Source: Prosthecobacter sp. SYSU 5D2 (GTDB lineage Bacteria > Verrucomicrobiota > Verrucomicrobiia > Verrucomicrobiales > Verrucomicrobiaceae). From it: a stretch of 64,000 nucleotides of DNA. The stretch covers positions 1-64,000 of the forward strand of contig NZ_JBBYXL010000005.1 in assembly GCF_039655865.1 (NCBI RefSeq), in the 5' to 3' direction. Both the position numbers and the translations under genes were made by a program. This document shows positions 50,729 to 59,824 of this stretch, piece by piece. The stretch's first letter is position 1; each line of letters starts with the position of its first letter. The notes beneath the pieces were generated by a model that made no database searches, had not been told where the DNA came from, and saw nothing but the letters and a program-made list of their open reading frames with translations.

Positions 50729-50747
50729 TGTGAAGGTTCAGCCAGGC

Positions 50748-53700
50748 TTATTCCCCGGCAGGCTCTTCCGGAAGCATCTTCTGGACTTCCTTCAGGAGTT
50801 GTGCCGCCGTATAGGGCTTGCGCAGCAGAACGGCATCGTCCGGCAGGACGGAGTCCCGGCGGTAGGTCTCCGCTGAATAACCGCTGGAATAGATGATCTT
50901 GAGACTGGGCTTGCGGGCAAGGAGCTCTTTTCCCAACTGATGGCCGGTCACGCCACCGGGCATGACCATGTCCGTGAGCACCAGGTCCACCTCTTCCGAG
51001 ATCTGATCCCACACTTCCAGCGCGTCCTTGCCGCTGGCGGCTTCATGAACTTTGTAGCCGTGGGAGGCAAGCACGTGTTTGACGATGGTACGGACTGTCG
51101 TCTCATCCTCGACAATGAGGATGGTCGCACTGCCTGAGGCCCCCATGAGGGCAACGGATGCCTCCTCCTCGACGGGGGCTGCCACGGGATGGGTTTGCAC
51201 TGGCAGATAAACGGAAAAAGTGGCGCCGGCACCAGGCTGGCTATCCACCGTGACCCAGCCTCCATGCTGCTGGGCAATGCCGAAAACCGTGGCCAGACCG
51301 ATTCCCGTGCCCTGACCGACAGCCTTGGTGGTAAAAAAGGGCTCAAAAATACGATTGAGATGCTCTGCCGCGATGCCCGTGCCCGTATCCCGGACCTCCA
51401 GGCACACATATTCCCCAGGGACAGATTCGGCCGGGGCCTGTGGCGGGAGCTGCTTCAATGGCAGCAGACGGGTGGTGAGGGTCAGCATGCCGCCTTGGGG
51501 CATGGCATCCCTGGCATTGACGGTCAGGTTCAGGATGATCTGCTCCATCATGCTGGCGTCCGCATGGATGAGCGCAGGAGCCGGGGTCAGCCGAAGATGG
51601 ACCTGGATGTGCTCCCCGATGAGGCGCTGCAGCATGCGGTTCATTTCAGCGACCACCTGGTTGAGGTTCAGCGTGGTTTTGTTAACTGGCTGCTGGCGGC
51701 TGAAGGTCAGAAGCTGGCGGGTGAGGGCTCCCGCGCGGCTGGCGGCATCCAGGATTTCACTGAAGGCGCGGGTGGTCATCTCCGGGGAGAGCTTCATGAT
51801 CCGGGCCAGCGAGGCATTGGCCTGGATGACGGTGAGCAGGTTGTTGAAATCATGCGCCACCCCCCCGGCGAGCTGGCCGATGGCGTCCATCTTTTGCGAC
51901 TGGCGCAACTGGTTTTCCAGGTGCTTCTGCTCCGTCACATCATCGCTGAAAATGGACACCCCAGTGACCTCCCCGGCATTCCGGATGGGGTTGAAAGAAG
52001 CCTGGAAGACCCGTGCCTTGCCGCGCACTTCCTGGTCAAAGGAGGCCTTGAACCGCTCCCCTTTCAGAGCGCGCTCGTAGTGGGGATGCCAGATGGCGAA
52101 ATGAGCGGCGGATTCCACCTCATCCACCCGCTGCCCGATCTGCGCCTTGTGACCGCCCAGGGACAGGATATGGTCCTGGTAGCGTGAGTTAAAGGTCAGG
52201 TACCGCAGGTCACGGTCCAGGGACCAGATGGCACCGGAGCTGTTTTCCAGCAGCGCCAGGAGGTTGGCCTCGGAGACACGACGGGCGTTTTCGGCAAGCT
52301 TGCGGTCTGTGATGTCATAGCCCTCCACCATCAAGTAGCGGATCTGCCCGTCTTCATCCCGCACGGCACGGACAGAAAAGTCCATGACATGGGGCGTGCC
52401 GGTCCGGTCCGGCAGGACAGTCTCAAAGCGCACGCTCTCCTGGCCGTGGCGGATCTGCTGGATGGCCTGGCGCAGCTTGTCCTGCTCGGCCGGAGAATGC
52501 GTCCACCAAACCGTTTCCCAAAACCATTTTCCTTCGACTTCGGGCAGCTCCACCCCGGCAAAAGCGCGGGCAGTGCTGTTGACTTCCATCAGCCGCCCTT
52601 CCGGATCCAGCAGGCCCTGGAGCTGAAAGGTATTGTCCAGGATGGCGGAAAGCTTCTGCTGCCCTTCCTTCACCTCGCGGGTGCGGAGTTCCACCTGGCG
52701 GCGAAGCTGCATCGTCCAGAGAACGCCCAGCCCCCCCAGGATGCCCAGGATGGCCAGGCTCCAGAGAAGAGGATTCAAATTGGGCTTGGTATCCGGCTCG
52801 AAGATGAAGCCTTTGAGGTTGGACGTGACCGGGACGACGCCTGTCTCGACAAAAGTCCGGGCGATGCGCTCCCAGCGGCCCGCATTCATATGACCGACCT
52901 CCACCAAGTCGGCCTGGATGAGCTCCACCATTTCACGGGCCTCCACCTCCAGGTTCTCCCGGCGGATGCCGCGCTCCTTCACGCCCGGCATGAGGAGGAT
53001 GCGCTCAATCATCTCCTCCGGGTGATGCATGGCGTAATTCCAGCCTTTGAGGGAGGCCTCCACAAAGGCGCGCACCACCGCGCGGTCCTTGTTGATGAAG
53101 GACTCGGTGGTGAAGAGCGTGTCACCGTAAAAATCCACTCCGTAATCGCTGAACCGGATCAAGGCCGGCTCCTCCCCTAGGAGGCGGAGTTGAGTAGGCT
53201 CCACAGTGCTGTAAGCGGAGATGGCATCCACCCGCCCGGCCAGGAGGTCCTGGTTGTTCCAGGTATGCGGAAGAAACTGGATGCGGTCAGCCGGCAGCCC
53301 TTCGCGGATGATCATGGCCCGCACCTCGGCCTCCCCCTGATCCGTGGCGACCATGACACGCTTGCCGACGAGGTCTGACGGCTTGGTGATGCCATTTCTG
53401 GCCAGGCTGAGCATGATGTACGGTGAGTGCTGAAAGACGGCGGCGCAGACCACCACAGGCTTCCCCTGCATACGGGCCAGCAGGACATCACAATCCGTGA
53501 CGCCAAAGTCTGCGTCTCCAGACTGCACCACCTCCAGGGATCTGCGGCTGGGGGAACCCTCCTTCAGCTCCACATCCAGGCCGGCTGCACGATAATAACC
53601 CTGGGCCTGGGCGGCATAATATCCTGCAAACTGGAACTGGTGATGCCATTTGAGCTGGATGCGCACTTTCTTCAGCCGTCCTTCCGGGGAATCTGCGGCA

Positions 53701-53840
53701 ACACCCAAGGAGGGAACACCCAAGAACAATAAGAGGAGCAGCTGGCGGGGCAGCTTCTGCCATCTGGGCGCAGCCAGGCGCTTCCTTTGGGACAACGATG
53801 AATTGACCTGGTAACAGGGCAATGAAGTCGGTGAATCCAT
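50748..53840 (-). CDS. hybrid histidine kinase with NMT1/SsuA-like sensor, two PAS domains and receiver
   Basis: I take the ATG at 53840; upstream frame is not protein-like. The 1030-residue product has a signal segment (LPRQLLLLLFLGVPSLGVAA), a substrate-binding domain of the NMT1/THI5 type at about 55-300 (RIQLKWHHQFQFAGYYAAQA, LEVVQSGDADFGVTDCDVLL), a TM helix near 360-380, PAS domains near 410 and 530, HisKA (QLAGGVAHDFNNLLTVIQAN), N box ILNLTVNARDAMPQGG, G2 GQGTGIGLATVFGIAQQHGG, and a receiver (ATILIVEDETTVR, LTDMVMPGG, LRKPY). The sensor family binds thiamine-pyrimidine, taurine or similar small molecules. No cognate transporter is near. Confidence 0.92.
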   Translation of the reverse strand: MDSPTSLPCYQVNSSLSQRKRLAAPRWQKLPRQLLLLLFLGVPSLGVAADSPEGRLKKVRIQLKWHHQFQFAGYYAAQAQGYYRAAGLDVELKEGSPSRRSLEVVQSGDADFGVTDCDVLLARMQGKPVVVCAAVFQHSPYIMLSLARNGITKPSDLVGKRVMVATDQGEAEVRAMIIREGLPADRIQFLPHTWNNQDLLAGRVDAISAYSTVEPTQLRLLGEEPALIRFSDYGVDFYGDTLFTTESFINKDRAVVRAFVEASLKGWNYAMHHPEEMIERILLMPGVKERGIRRENLEVEAREMVELIQADLVEVGHMNAGRWERIARTFVETGVVPVTSNLKGFIFEPDTKPNLNPLLWSLAILGILGGLGVLWTMQLRRQVELRTREVKEGQQKLSAILDNTFQLQGLLDPEGRLMEVNSTARAFAGVELPEVEGKWFWETVWWTHSPAEQDKLRQAIQQIRHGQESVRFETVLPDRTGTPHVMDFSVRAVRDEDGQIRYLMVEGYDITDRKLAENARRVSEANLLALLENSSGAIWSLDRDLRYLTFNSRYQDHILSLGGHKAQIGQRVDEVESAAHFAIWHPHYERALKGERFKASFDQEVRGKARVFQASFNPIRNAGEVTGVSIFSDDVTEQKHLENQLRQSQKMDAIGQLAGGVAHDFNNLLTVIQANASLARIMKLSPEMTTRAFSEILDAASRAGALTRQLLTFSRQQPVNKTTLNLNQVVAEMNRMLQRLIGEHIQVHLRLTPAPALIHADASMMEQIILNLTVNARDAMPQGGMLTLTTRLLPLKQLPPQAPAESVPGEYVCLEVRDTGTGIAAEHLNRIFEPFFTTKAVGQGTGIGLATVFGIAQQHGGWVTVDSQPGAGATFSVYLPVQTHPVAAPVEEEASVALMGASGSATILIVEDETTVRTIVKHVLASHGYKVHEAASGKDALEVWDQISEEVDLVLTDMVMPGGVTGHQLGKELLARKPSLKIIYSSGYSAETYRRDSVLPDDAVLLRKPYTAAQLLKEVQKMLPEEPAGE

Positions 53841-53865
53841 GGAGCGATCTTGTGGGTAAGTCGTG

Positions 53866-55593
53866 TCAGTCCGCCTCAGCAGTACGCACTGCGTCCAGCG
53901 TAAGCTGCCATTGTTCTTCACCGCGCCAGAAATTACGCTGCACACGCATGGCAACATCCCACGGCGGTTTCGGCAGGTTTTTTAAAGGGGCATTGAACCA
54001 GCGTGCTTCCATGGAAGCCCCGTCCTGGCTGAGCATGACGCGGAGATGCTTTTCCTTCATCAGCCGGCCCGGCAGACGCGGGGTGACCCGGCGGCAGAGG
54101 AAGACAGGTTCATGATTGCGCTGGCCGAAGGGCTCCATGAGACGGAAATTGCGGAGGAAATCCAGGGACAGATCCCGCAGGCGCACCTCCACATCCAGCT
54201 CCAGGACCGGGGTCAGGGCTTCCTCGCTGAGCGCCCGGCGGGCGGCTTCTGAAAAGCGCTCGCGGAAGACCTCCAGCTTATCCTCATGCACAGAGACGCC
54301 CGCTGCCATGGCATGACCGCCCCCCCGGGTGATGTGCTCGCGGCAGAATTCGATGGCCTCCACCAGGGAGAATCCGGGAATGCTGCGCCCGCTGCCTTTG
54401 CCCATGCCGTTTTCATCAAAGGAAAAAAGGATGGTGGGACGGTGCACCAGCCGGGAAAGCCGGGAGGCGACGATGCCGACAACTCCAGGGTGCCACTTGC
54501 GCGAGCCAAGAACGATGGCCGGAATGTGCTCCAAGTCTCCCATGGCCAGAAGCTGCTGCTCAGCTTCGTTGAACACCTCCAGCTCCACCGCCTGGCGGTC
54601 GCGGTTGTGGTTTTCCAGGAGGGTGGCGTAATCAGCAGCGACGAGCGGATCCTCAGCTAGCAAAAGCTGCAGGGCGGTGGAGGCCGTATCCAGCCGGCCG
54701 GCGGCATTGAGCCGCGGCCCGAGGCGGAAACCGACGTGATGGGTCTGGATGAAACCGTCCACCCCGGCGATCTCCTTCAGCGCCCGCAGGCCGGTGCGCT
54801 GGGTCTGCGCCAGGGCCTCGAGACCACGGCGCACCAACAGGCGGTTTTCATCCACCAGCGGCACCAGGTCAGCCACCGTGCCGAGCGCCACCAGGTCCAG
54901 GGCTTCTTTGAGGTCAAACTCCACGCGGCGTGTTTTCAGCAGGGCATGGGCCACCTTGAACACAAGACCAGCGGTGCAGAAATAATGATACTCGGTGCCC
55001 AGCTTGGGATTCACCAGCGCCACACACGGCGGGCGGCCAAAAGGGGAAAGCTCATGGTGGTCCACGATGACACAGTCCACGCCCTGCTCCTGCAGCCAGG
55101 TCAGCTCCTTGATGGAGGTGGTGCCGCAGTCCAGCGCCAGCAGCAGGTCCGGCTTGCCAAATTCCTCAAACAGCCGGGCAAAGCCGTCCATGCTGAGGCC
55201 ATAGCCTTCCTCCATGCGGGAGGGCAGAAACAAATGCGTCTCCAGCCCGTACGCCTTCAGCGTCAGATGCATGAGCGCCATGGAGGTGACACCGTCCACA
55301 TCGTAGTCTCCATAGAGGGCCACGCGCTGTTTTTCATCCACCGCTTTGAGGATGCGCGCCACGGCGATGCCCATCTCCGGCAGCACGGTGGGATCCCCCA
55401 GGGAGGCCAGTTTGGGCACCAGGAAATCCTGCACCTGCTCCGCCGTCTCAAACCCGCGCTGGGTCAGCAGTTTGGTCAGCAGCAAAGGGAGGCCTGTGTC
55501 CGCAGCCAGTTCCGCCGCGCCCTCGGGCACTGGCTTTAGCAGCCAGCGCGGGGGCAGGGTGTTCGGAAGGGGGATTTCAGACGCAAGAGCCAT
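53866..55593 (-). CDS. recJ: single-stranded-DNA-specific exonuclease RecJ
   Basis: The 575-residue protein has the DHH phosphoesterase motifs: GDYDVDGVTSMALMHLTL (motif I), LALDCGTT (motif II), CVIVDHHELSPF (motif III, DHH) and NPKLG, followed by a DHHA1 part (GGGHAMAAGVSVHED; VLGSRKWHPGVVGIVASRLS) and a C-terminal OB domain. RecJ degrades single-stranded DNA 5' to 3' in recombination and mismatch repair. A Shine-Dalgarno-like AAGGAGG lies about 12 bases before the ATG, one of few clear ones here. The kinase gene starts 26 bases after its stop on the same strand. Confidence 0.95.
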   Translation of the reverse strand: MALASEIPLPNTLPPRWLLKPVPEGAAELAADTGLPLLLTKLLTQRGFETAEQVQDFLVPKLASLGDPTVLPEMGIAVARILKAVDEKQRVALYGDYDVDGVTSMALMHLTLKAYGLETHLFLPSRMEEGYGLSMDGFARLFEEFGKPDLLLALDCGTTSIKELTWLQEQGVDCVIVDHHELSPFGRPPCVALVNPKLGTEYHYFCTAGLVFKVAHALLKTRRVEFDLKEALDLVALGTVADLVPLVDENRLLVRRGLEALAQTQRTGLRALKEIAGVDGFIQTHHVGFRLGPRLNAAGRLDTASTALQLLLAEDPLVAADYATLLENHNRDRQAVELEVFNEAEQQLLAMGDLEHIPAIVLGSRKWHPGVVGIVASRLSRLVHRPTILFSFDENGMGKGSGRSIPGFSLVEAIEFCREHITRGGGHAMAAGVSVHEDKLEVFRERFSEAARRALSEEALTPVLELDVEVRLRDLSLDFLRNFRLMEPFGQRNHEPVFLCRRVTPRLPGRLMKEKHLRVMLSQDGASMEARWFNAPLKNLPKPPWDVAMRVQRNFWRGEEQWQLTLDAVRTAEAD

Positions 55594-55658
55594 TTAGATG
55601 TGCAACCTCCTTGTATGCAGCACGCGCGTAAGCTAGTCAAAGCATCCCTCCCCCATTC

Positions 55659-56159
55659 ATGTCATCTGCGTCTGTTTCTTCACTCCCTGGCCGCCTCTGG
55701 CTGGCCGGCATGGGCCTGTTTTTAGCCCTGGCCGGCATGCTGTTTACCTGGGTGCTGTGGACCTCCTGGCAACGTGCGGAGGAGACCCGCCGCTGGACGG
55801 CGACACCGTGCCGGATTATTTCTGCCCAAGTCCTCAGCGAGCGGCCCACCCCGCACTCCAACCCGGCTCACAAGGCCAGCGTGCGGTATGCTTACACCTT
55901 TGAAAACCAGGCGCTGACCGGCACCCAGATCAAACGGGTGGACTCTGCCAGCCAGCACGAAGAAGTGGCCCGCAAGAAGCTTGAGGAATTCCCCATCGGC
56001 CAGGAAACCACCTGCTACGTGAACCCCGCCCAGCCAGCCCAGGCCGTACTGAAGCATGACAGCCGCGCGGCCTTGTATTCCATCTGGTTTCCCCTGCTGT
56101 TTGTGCTTGGGGGTCTGGGGATGGCGTGGAATGCGATGCGGAGGCGGACTGGGGTATAA
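55659..56159 (+). CDS. DUF3592 membrane protein
   Basis: The 166-residue product has a TM helix near 15-38 (LFLALAGMLFTWVLWTSW), a soluble beta-rich part with RIISAQV, VRYAYTFENQALTGTQIKRV and TTCYVNPAQPAQAVLKHD, and a second TM near 137-155 (IWFPLLFVLGGLGMAWNAM). This is the standard DUF3592 layout; function unknown. The leader is CATCCCTCCCCCATTC before the ATG. It diverges from recJ. Confidence 0.85.
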   Translation: MSSASVSSLPGRLWLAGMGLFLALAGMLFTWVLWTSWQRAEETRRWTATPCRIISAQVLSERPTPHSNPAHKASVRYAYTFENQALTGTQIKRVDSASQHEEVARKKLEEFPIGQETTCYVNPAQPAQAVLKHDSRAALYSIWFPLLFVLGGLGMAWNAMRRRTGV

Positions 56160-56246
56160 AGATGCTCAGGTGAGCTTTAGCCAACGTTTAATTCGCGCAC
56201 GGGCCTTCAGTCTTCCAAAATCGCTCCAGTCCCTTAAATTTCATTT

Positions 56247-56525
56247 ATGAGCACGCTTGCCCTCCCCAGCCTCAAGAACTGCTTCGTAAGCCAGGTCCGC
56301 GTCACAGGCGACCACCGGCTTGCCGTGAAATTTCAGGATGCTCTCATTGCCGAATTGCACATGGGAGAATGGATTTCCCGCCAACACGGTTCCATGATTG
56401 AACCACTCAAATCCCCCGCCTTCTTTGCCGATGTCAGCATTCAACGCGGTGTGTTAACCTGGCCGAACGGTTATGACATTGACCCGTTCAGCATCCGCCA
56501 TTGGGCCGAACACGGCATGGACTGA
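56247..56525 (+). CDS. DUF2442 protein
   Basis: The 92-residue protein matches DUF2442 by VTGDHRLAVKFQDALIAELHM, and by the C-terminal WPNGYDIDPFSIRHWAEHG. Members are small, mostly beta, and often found beside DUF4160 genes in toxin-antitoxin-like settings; no DUF4160 gene is near here. Function unknown. Confidence 0.8.
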   Translation: MSTLALPSLKNCFVSQVRVTGDHRLAVKFQDALIAELHMGEWISRQHGSMIEPLKSPAFFADVSIQRGVLTWPNGYDIDPFSIRHWAEHGMD

Positions 56526-56547
56526 CGAGCCGCCAAAAGCCTGACAG

Positions 56548-56582
56548 ATAAAAAAGAGCGGTGCCGTTGCGGGCACCGCTCT
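56548..56582 (-). terminator. intrinsic terminator of the oxidoreductase gene at 56644
   Basis: AGAGCGGTGCC at 56555-56565 and GGCACCGCTCT at 56572-56582 form a perfect 11-bp stem. Read on the minus strand it is followed by TTTTTTATC, so it ends the Gfo/Idh/MocA transcript; it also lies just after the DUF2442 stop on the plus strand. Confidence 0.8.
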
Positions 56583-56643
56583 GAGATTTGAAGTGAAGGA
56601 TTTTGAAACCTTCCTGAAAGCGGACGGGGGCGTCCGCGCTGCG

Positions 56644-57801
56644 TTAACGGAAGCTTTTCGCGAAGTCGTCGGCGCTGGCTTTGGCCACCACCTTAGTCTT
56701 CTCGAAGGTGCTCTTTTCACCCTTTTCAATGAGGATGCGCTCATAGTCGGCAGCGCTCATGGGCAGCTCGATGGCCTTGTCCTGCCAGGTGCTGAGGAGG
56801 ATGGCATTGGCCAGCTCCACGCTGTGGATGCCCTGCTCGGCGGGGCTGAGCAGTTTTTCCCCTTTCAGGATGGCGTTGGCGAAGTTTTGCAGGATCTCCA
56901 CATGCTGGCCGCCGCTGTCGGCCACCGGGATCTCCATGTGCCAGCTTTCCGGCATTGCAAAGGCGGCTTCGGCCTCCATGCAGAATTTGCTCATCGGCAC
57001 CCGATTGCGCTGGAAGTGGATCTTGCTGCCGTCGGTCACGGTCAGGCGGCCCATCTCGGCGGAGATTTCCAGCCGGTTGATGCCAGGAGCTTCGCCGGTG
57101 GAGGTGATGAAAGTGGCGGTGGTGCCGTTTTCATACTGCAAAACGGCGGTCACGTTGTCCTCGACCTCAATCTCATGGAACCTGCCGAACTGGCAAAAAC
57201 CGCGCACGGTTTTTGGCACGCCGAACATCCACTGGAAAAGGTCCAGGTTGTGCGGGCACTGGTTCATCAGCACGCCGCCGCCTTCGCCCTTCCAGGTGCC
57301 GCGCCAGCCGCCGGTGGCATAGTAGTAATTGGTGCGGAACCAGTTCGTCACCTCCCAATGCACGCGGCGGATCTCGCCCAGCTCGCCACTGTCAATGAGG
57401 TCCTTGACCTTCTTGAAGCAGGCATTCGTGCGCATGTTGAACATGGCGGCAAAAATTTTGCTCTTGTCCGTGTGGGCGGCGATCAGACGCTCGCAGTCGG
57501 CCTTATGAACGGAGATCGGCTTTTCCACGAGGACGTGAAGGCCGTTTTGCAGCGCCTCAATGCCGATGGTCGTGTGGCTGAAGTGCGGGGTGCAGATCAG
57601 GATCGCGTCAATGTGGCCGGATTTGATCATCGCGCTGACATCTGTGAAAGGCTGCTCGCCCTCCAGCTGAGCCGGAAGGGTGCCCACGCTTTCACACATG
57701 GCGGTCACGCGCATGCCGGGCACTTTGCCCGCGCGAATGTTTGCGAGATGGGCCTTGCCCATGTTGCCAAGTCCAACGATGCCGAGTCTGACGGTTTCCA
57801 T
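56644..57801 (-). CDS. Gfo/Idh/MocA-family oxidoreductase
   Basis: The ATG at 57801 opens a 385-residue cytoplasmic protein with Rossmann start RLGIVGLGNMGKAHLANI and the family EKP motif (HVLVEKPISVHKADCERLI), then the C-terminal domain with GGWRGTWKGEGGGVLMNQCP and HNLDLFQWMFGVPKTVRGF, in which the His and Asp are the catalytic pair. The family oxidises or reduces sugars and inositols with NAD(P). The extra in-frame 18 codons upstream are not family-like. The substrate is unknown. Confidence 0.9.
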   Translation of the reverse strand: METVRLGIVGLGNMGKAHLANIRAGKVPGMRVTAMCESVGTLPAQLEGEQPFTDVSAMIKSGHIDAILICTPHFSHTTIGIEALQNGLHVLVEKPISVHKADCERLIAAHTDKSKIFAAMFNMRTNACFKKVKDLIDSGELGEIRRVHWEVTNWFRTNYYYATGGWRGTWKGEGGGVLMNQCPHNLDLFQWMFGVPKTVRGFCQFGRFHEIEVEDNVTAVLQYENGTTATFITSTGEAPGINRLEISAEMGRLTVTDGSKIHFQRNRVPMSKFCMEAEAAFAMPESWHMEIPVADSGGQHVEILQNFANAILKGEKLLSPAEQGIHSVELANAILLSTWQDKAIELPMSAADYERILIEKGEKSTFEKTKVVAKASADDFAKSFR

Positions 57802-57901
57802 AGAGGCGTTCAGGCTAGCGAGGCACAAAGCAGAGGTCAACCTCGATAAAGTCACCGGATTTGGTATTGCGGAATCACCCAGGGATGACTAAAGGCTCCC
57901 C

Positions 57902-58909
57902 ATGGCAGTAAACGGCACCCTTTTAGTCACTGGCGGCGCAGGATACATCGGCTCACACACGGTAAAGCATCTGCTTGCCCTGGGGGAAAAAATCGTCGTT
58001 TTGGACAATCTCGTCTTCGGTCATCGCGATGCCCTGCCCATGGACAAGGTAACCTTTGTGCACGGGGACATGAGCGATACCAGCCTGCTGGAGGAGCTGT
58101 TTACCGAGCATCAACCGGAGGCAGTGCTGCACTTCGCCGCCTTTGCCTATGTGGGGGAATCGGTGACGGACCCGCTGAAGTACTACCGCAACAACCTGGC
58201 CGCCCCGCTCGTGCTGCTAGAAACGATGCAGCGCCATGGCTGCAAGCGGTTCATTTTCTCCTCCACCTGCGCCACGTATGGCAATCCGGTCTATGTGCCA
58301 ATGGACGAAGACCATCCCCAGGCCCCGGTGAACCCTTATGGAGCCAGCAAGTGGATGCTGGAGCGGGTGCTGAAGGACTGCGATCATGCCTGGGGGCTGA
58401 AGTGCGTCTTCCTGCGCTACTTCAATGCCAGCGGCTGTGATGCGGACGGGGAGATCGGCGAGGATCATGATCCAGAGACCCATCTCATCCCGCGCATCCT
58501 CATGGCCGCCACCGGCGAGATTGAAAACATCACCGTCTTCGGCACCGACTACCCCACCCCGGACGGCACCTGCATCCGCGACTACATTCATGTCAACGAC
58601 CTGGCCAGCGCGCATGCCCTGGCGCTGGATTATCTGCGCAAAGGCGGTGAAACCACGCCCGTCAATCTCGGCACCGGTCGCGGTTTCAGCGTCAACGAAA
58701 TCATCCAGACCGCCGAAGCCGTCACGGGCAAGACCATCCCCGTGAGCTATGGCCCGCGCCGTGCTGGCGACCCGCCGGAGCTCATCTGCCAGCCCGCCAA
58801 AGCCAAAGCCGTGCTCGGCTGGGAAGCGCAGCACAAGGATCCGAGGGCCCACATCGAAAGCGCCTGGAAATGGATGACCGGGCCGCGTAAGGGACGCTAC
58901 GAGGACTAA
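57902..58909 (+). CDS. galE: UDP-glucose 4-epimerase
   Basis: The 335-residue protein has the extended SDR marks: TGGAGYIGSHTVKHLL at the start, SSTCATYGNP with the Ser/Thr, and PYGASKWMLERVL with the Tyr-x3-Lys catalytic pair; DGTCIRDYIHVNDLASAH is the GalE substrate-site signature. It interconverts UDP-glucose and UDP-galactose for surface sugars. The leader is GGCTCCCC before the ATG at 57902. It diverges from the preceding oxidoreductase gene. Confidence 0.92.
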   Translation: MAVNGTLLVTGGAGYIGSHTVKHLLALGEKIVVLDNLVFGHRDALPMDKVTFVHGDMSDTSLLEELFTEHQPEAVLHFAAFAYVGESVTDPLKYYRNNLAAPLVLLETMQRHGCKRFIFSSTCATYGNPVYVPMDEDHPQAPVNPYGASKWMLERVLKDCDHAWGLKCVFLRYFNASGCDADGEIGEDHDPETHLIPRILMAATGEIENITVFGTDYPTPDGTCIRDYIHVNDLASAHALALDYLRKGGETTPVNLGTGRGFSVNEIIQTAEAVTGKTIPVSYGPRRAGDPPELICQPAKAKAVLGWEAQHKDPRAHIESAWKWMTGPRKGRYED

Positions 58910-59000
58910 CAAGATTTTTTGCCACGGACCGCAACTCAGTCTTGTCGTCTGCATCGCATCCCGATAGAACAGCGGCGGAAATTCCAACCCAACCACCGCC

Positions 59001-59741
59001 ATGACTCCCTTCCTCGCCGAGGTTATCGGCACCCTCATCCTTGTGCTCCTCGGTGACGGGGTCGTCGCCAACGTCGTGCTCGGTAAAACCAAAGGCAACA
59101 ATGGCGGCTGGATCGTCATCACCGCCGGCTGGGCCTTTGCCGTCACCATCGCGGTGTATTGTACCAGCGCCATCAGCGGAGCTCATTTGAACCCCGCCGT
59201 CACCGTGGCCATGGCCAGCCTGGGCAAGTTCGATTGGGCGCTGGTCCCTGGTTATATCGCCGCCCAGATGATCGGTGCCTTTTTAGGAGCCGTGCTCGTC
59301 TGGCTGAGCTACCTGCCGCACTGGAAGGAAACCGCCGACAAGGGTGCCAAGCTGGGCACCTTTGCCACCATCCCCGCCATCCGCCATCCCGTCTCCAACC
59401 TCATCTGCGAGGCCATCGGCACCGCCATGCTGGTTCTCGGCATCCTGACCATCATCACGCCGGAAAACCTGGTCCCTGATACCGGCTTCGACAAAGCCTT
59501 CTCCCCTGCCCTCGTCGGCCTCATTGTCTGGTCCATCGGCCTGTCCCTCGGCGGACCCACCGGCTACGCCATCAATCCAGCCCGCGATCTCGGCCCCCGC
59601 ATCGCCCACGCCCTCCTGCCTATCCCCGGCAAAGGCGGCTCCGACTGGGGATACGCCTGGGTTCCCGTGGTCGGCCCCATCATCGGCGGACTGGTGGGTG
59701 CCTTTCTTTACAAAATGCTGTGGAATGCGGCAGTGATGTGA
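59001..59741 (+). CDS. glycerol facilitator-type aquaporin
   Basis: The 246-residue membrane protein has two NPA motifs: SGAHLNPAVTVAMA and GYAINPARDLGPR. The Asp right after NPAR is the GlpF-type residue, so an aquaglyceroporin is more likely than a pure water channel. Six membrane segments and the AEVIGTLILVLLGDGVVAN start fit the MIP family. No glpK gene follows; the next gene is a secreted oxidoreductase on the same strand. Confidence 0.92.
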   Translation: MTPFLAEVIGTLILVLLGDGVVANVVLGKTKGNNGGWIVITAGWAFAVTIAVYCTSAISGAHLNPAVTVAMASLGKFDWALVPGYIAAQMIGAFLGAVLVWLSYLPHWKETADKGAKLGTFATIPAIRHPVSNLICEAIGTAMLVLGILTIITPENLVPDTGFDKAFSPALVGLIVWSIGLSLGGPTGYAINPARDLGPRIAHALLPIPGKGGSDWGYAWVPVVGPIIGGLVGAFLYKMLWNAAVM

Positions 59742-59824
59742 GCTGATGGTAGGATTTCGCAGCCCCACTTTTTTCCCATCCATGATTGACCCTCATGGCG
59801 GACTTCGTTCATGCTTTCTCCGCC

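Noticed and set aside
49711-51012. 433-codon minus-strand frame reaching over two genes
   Set aside because: It spans the aldolase and the end of the kinase in antisense or wrong frame, and both of those have clear domains.
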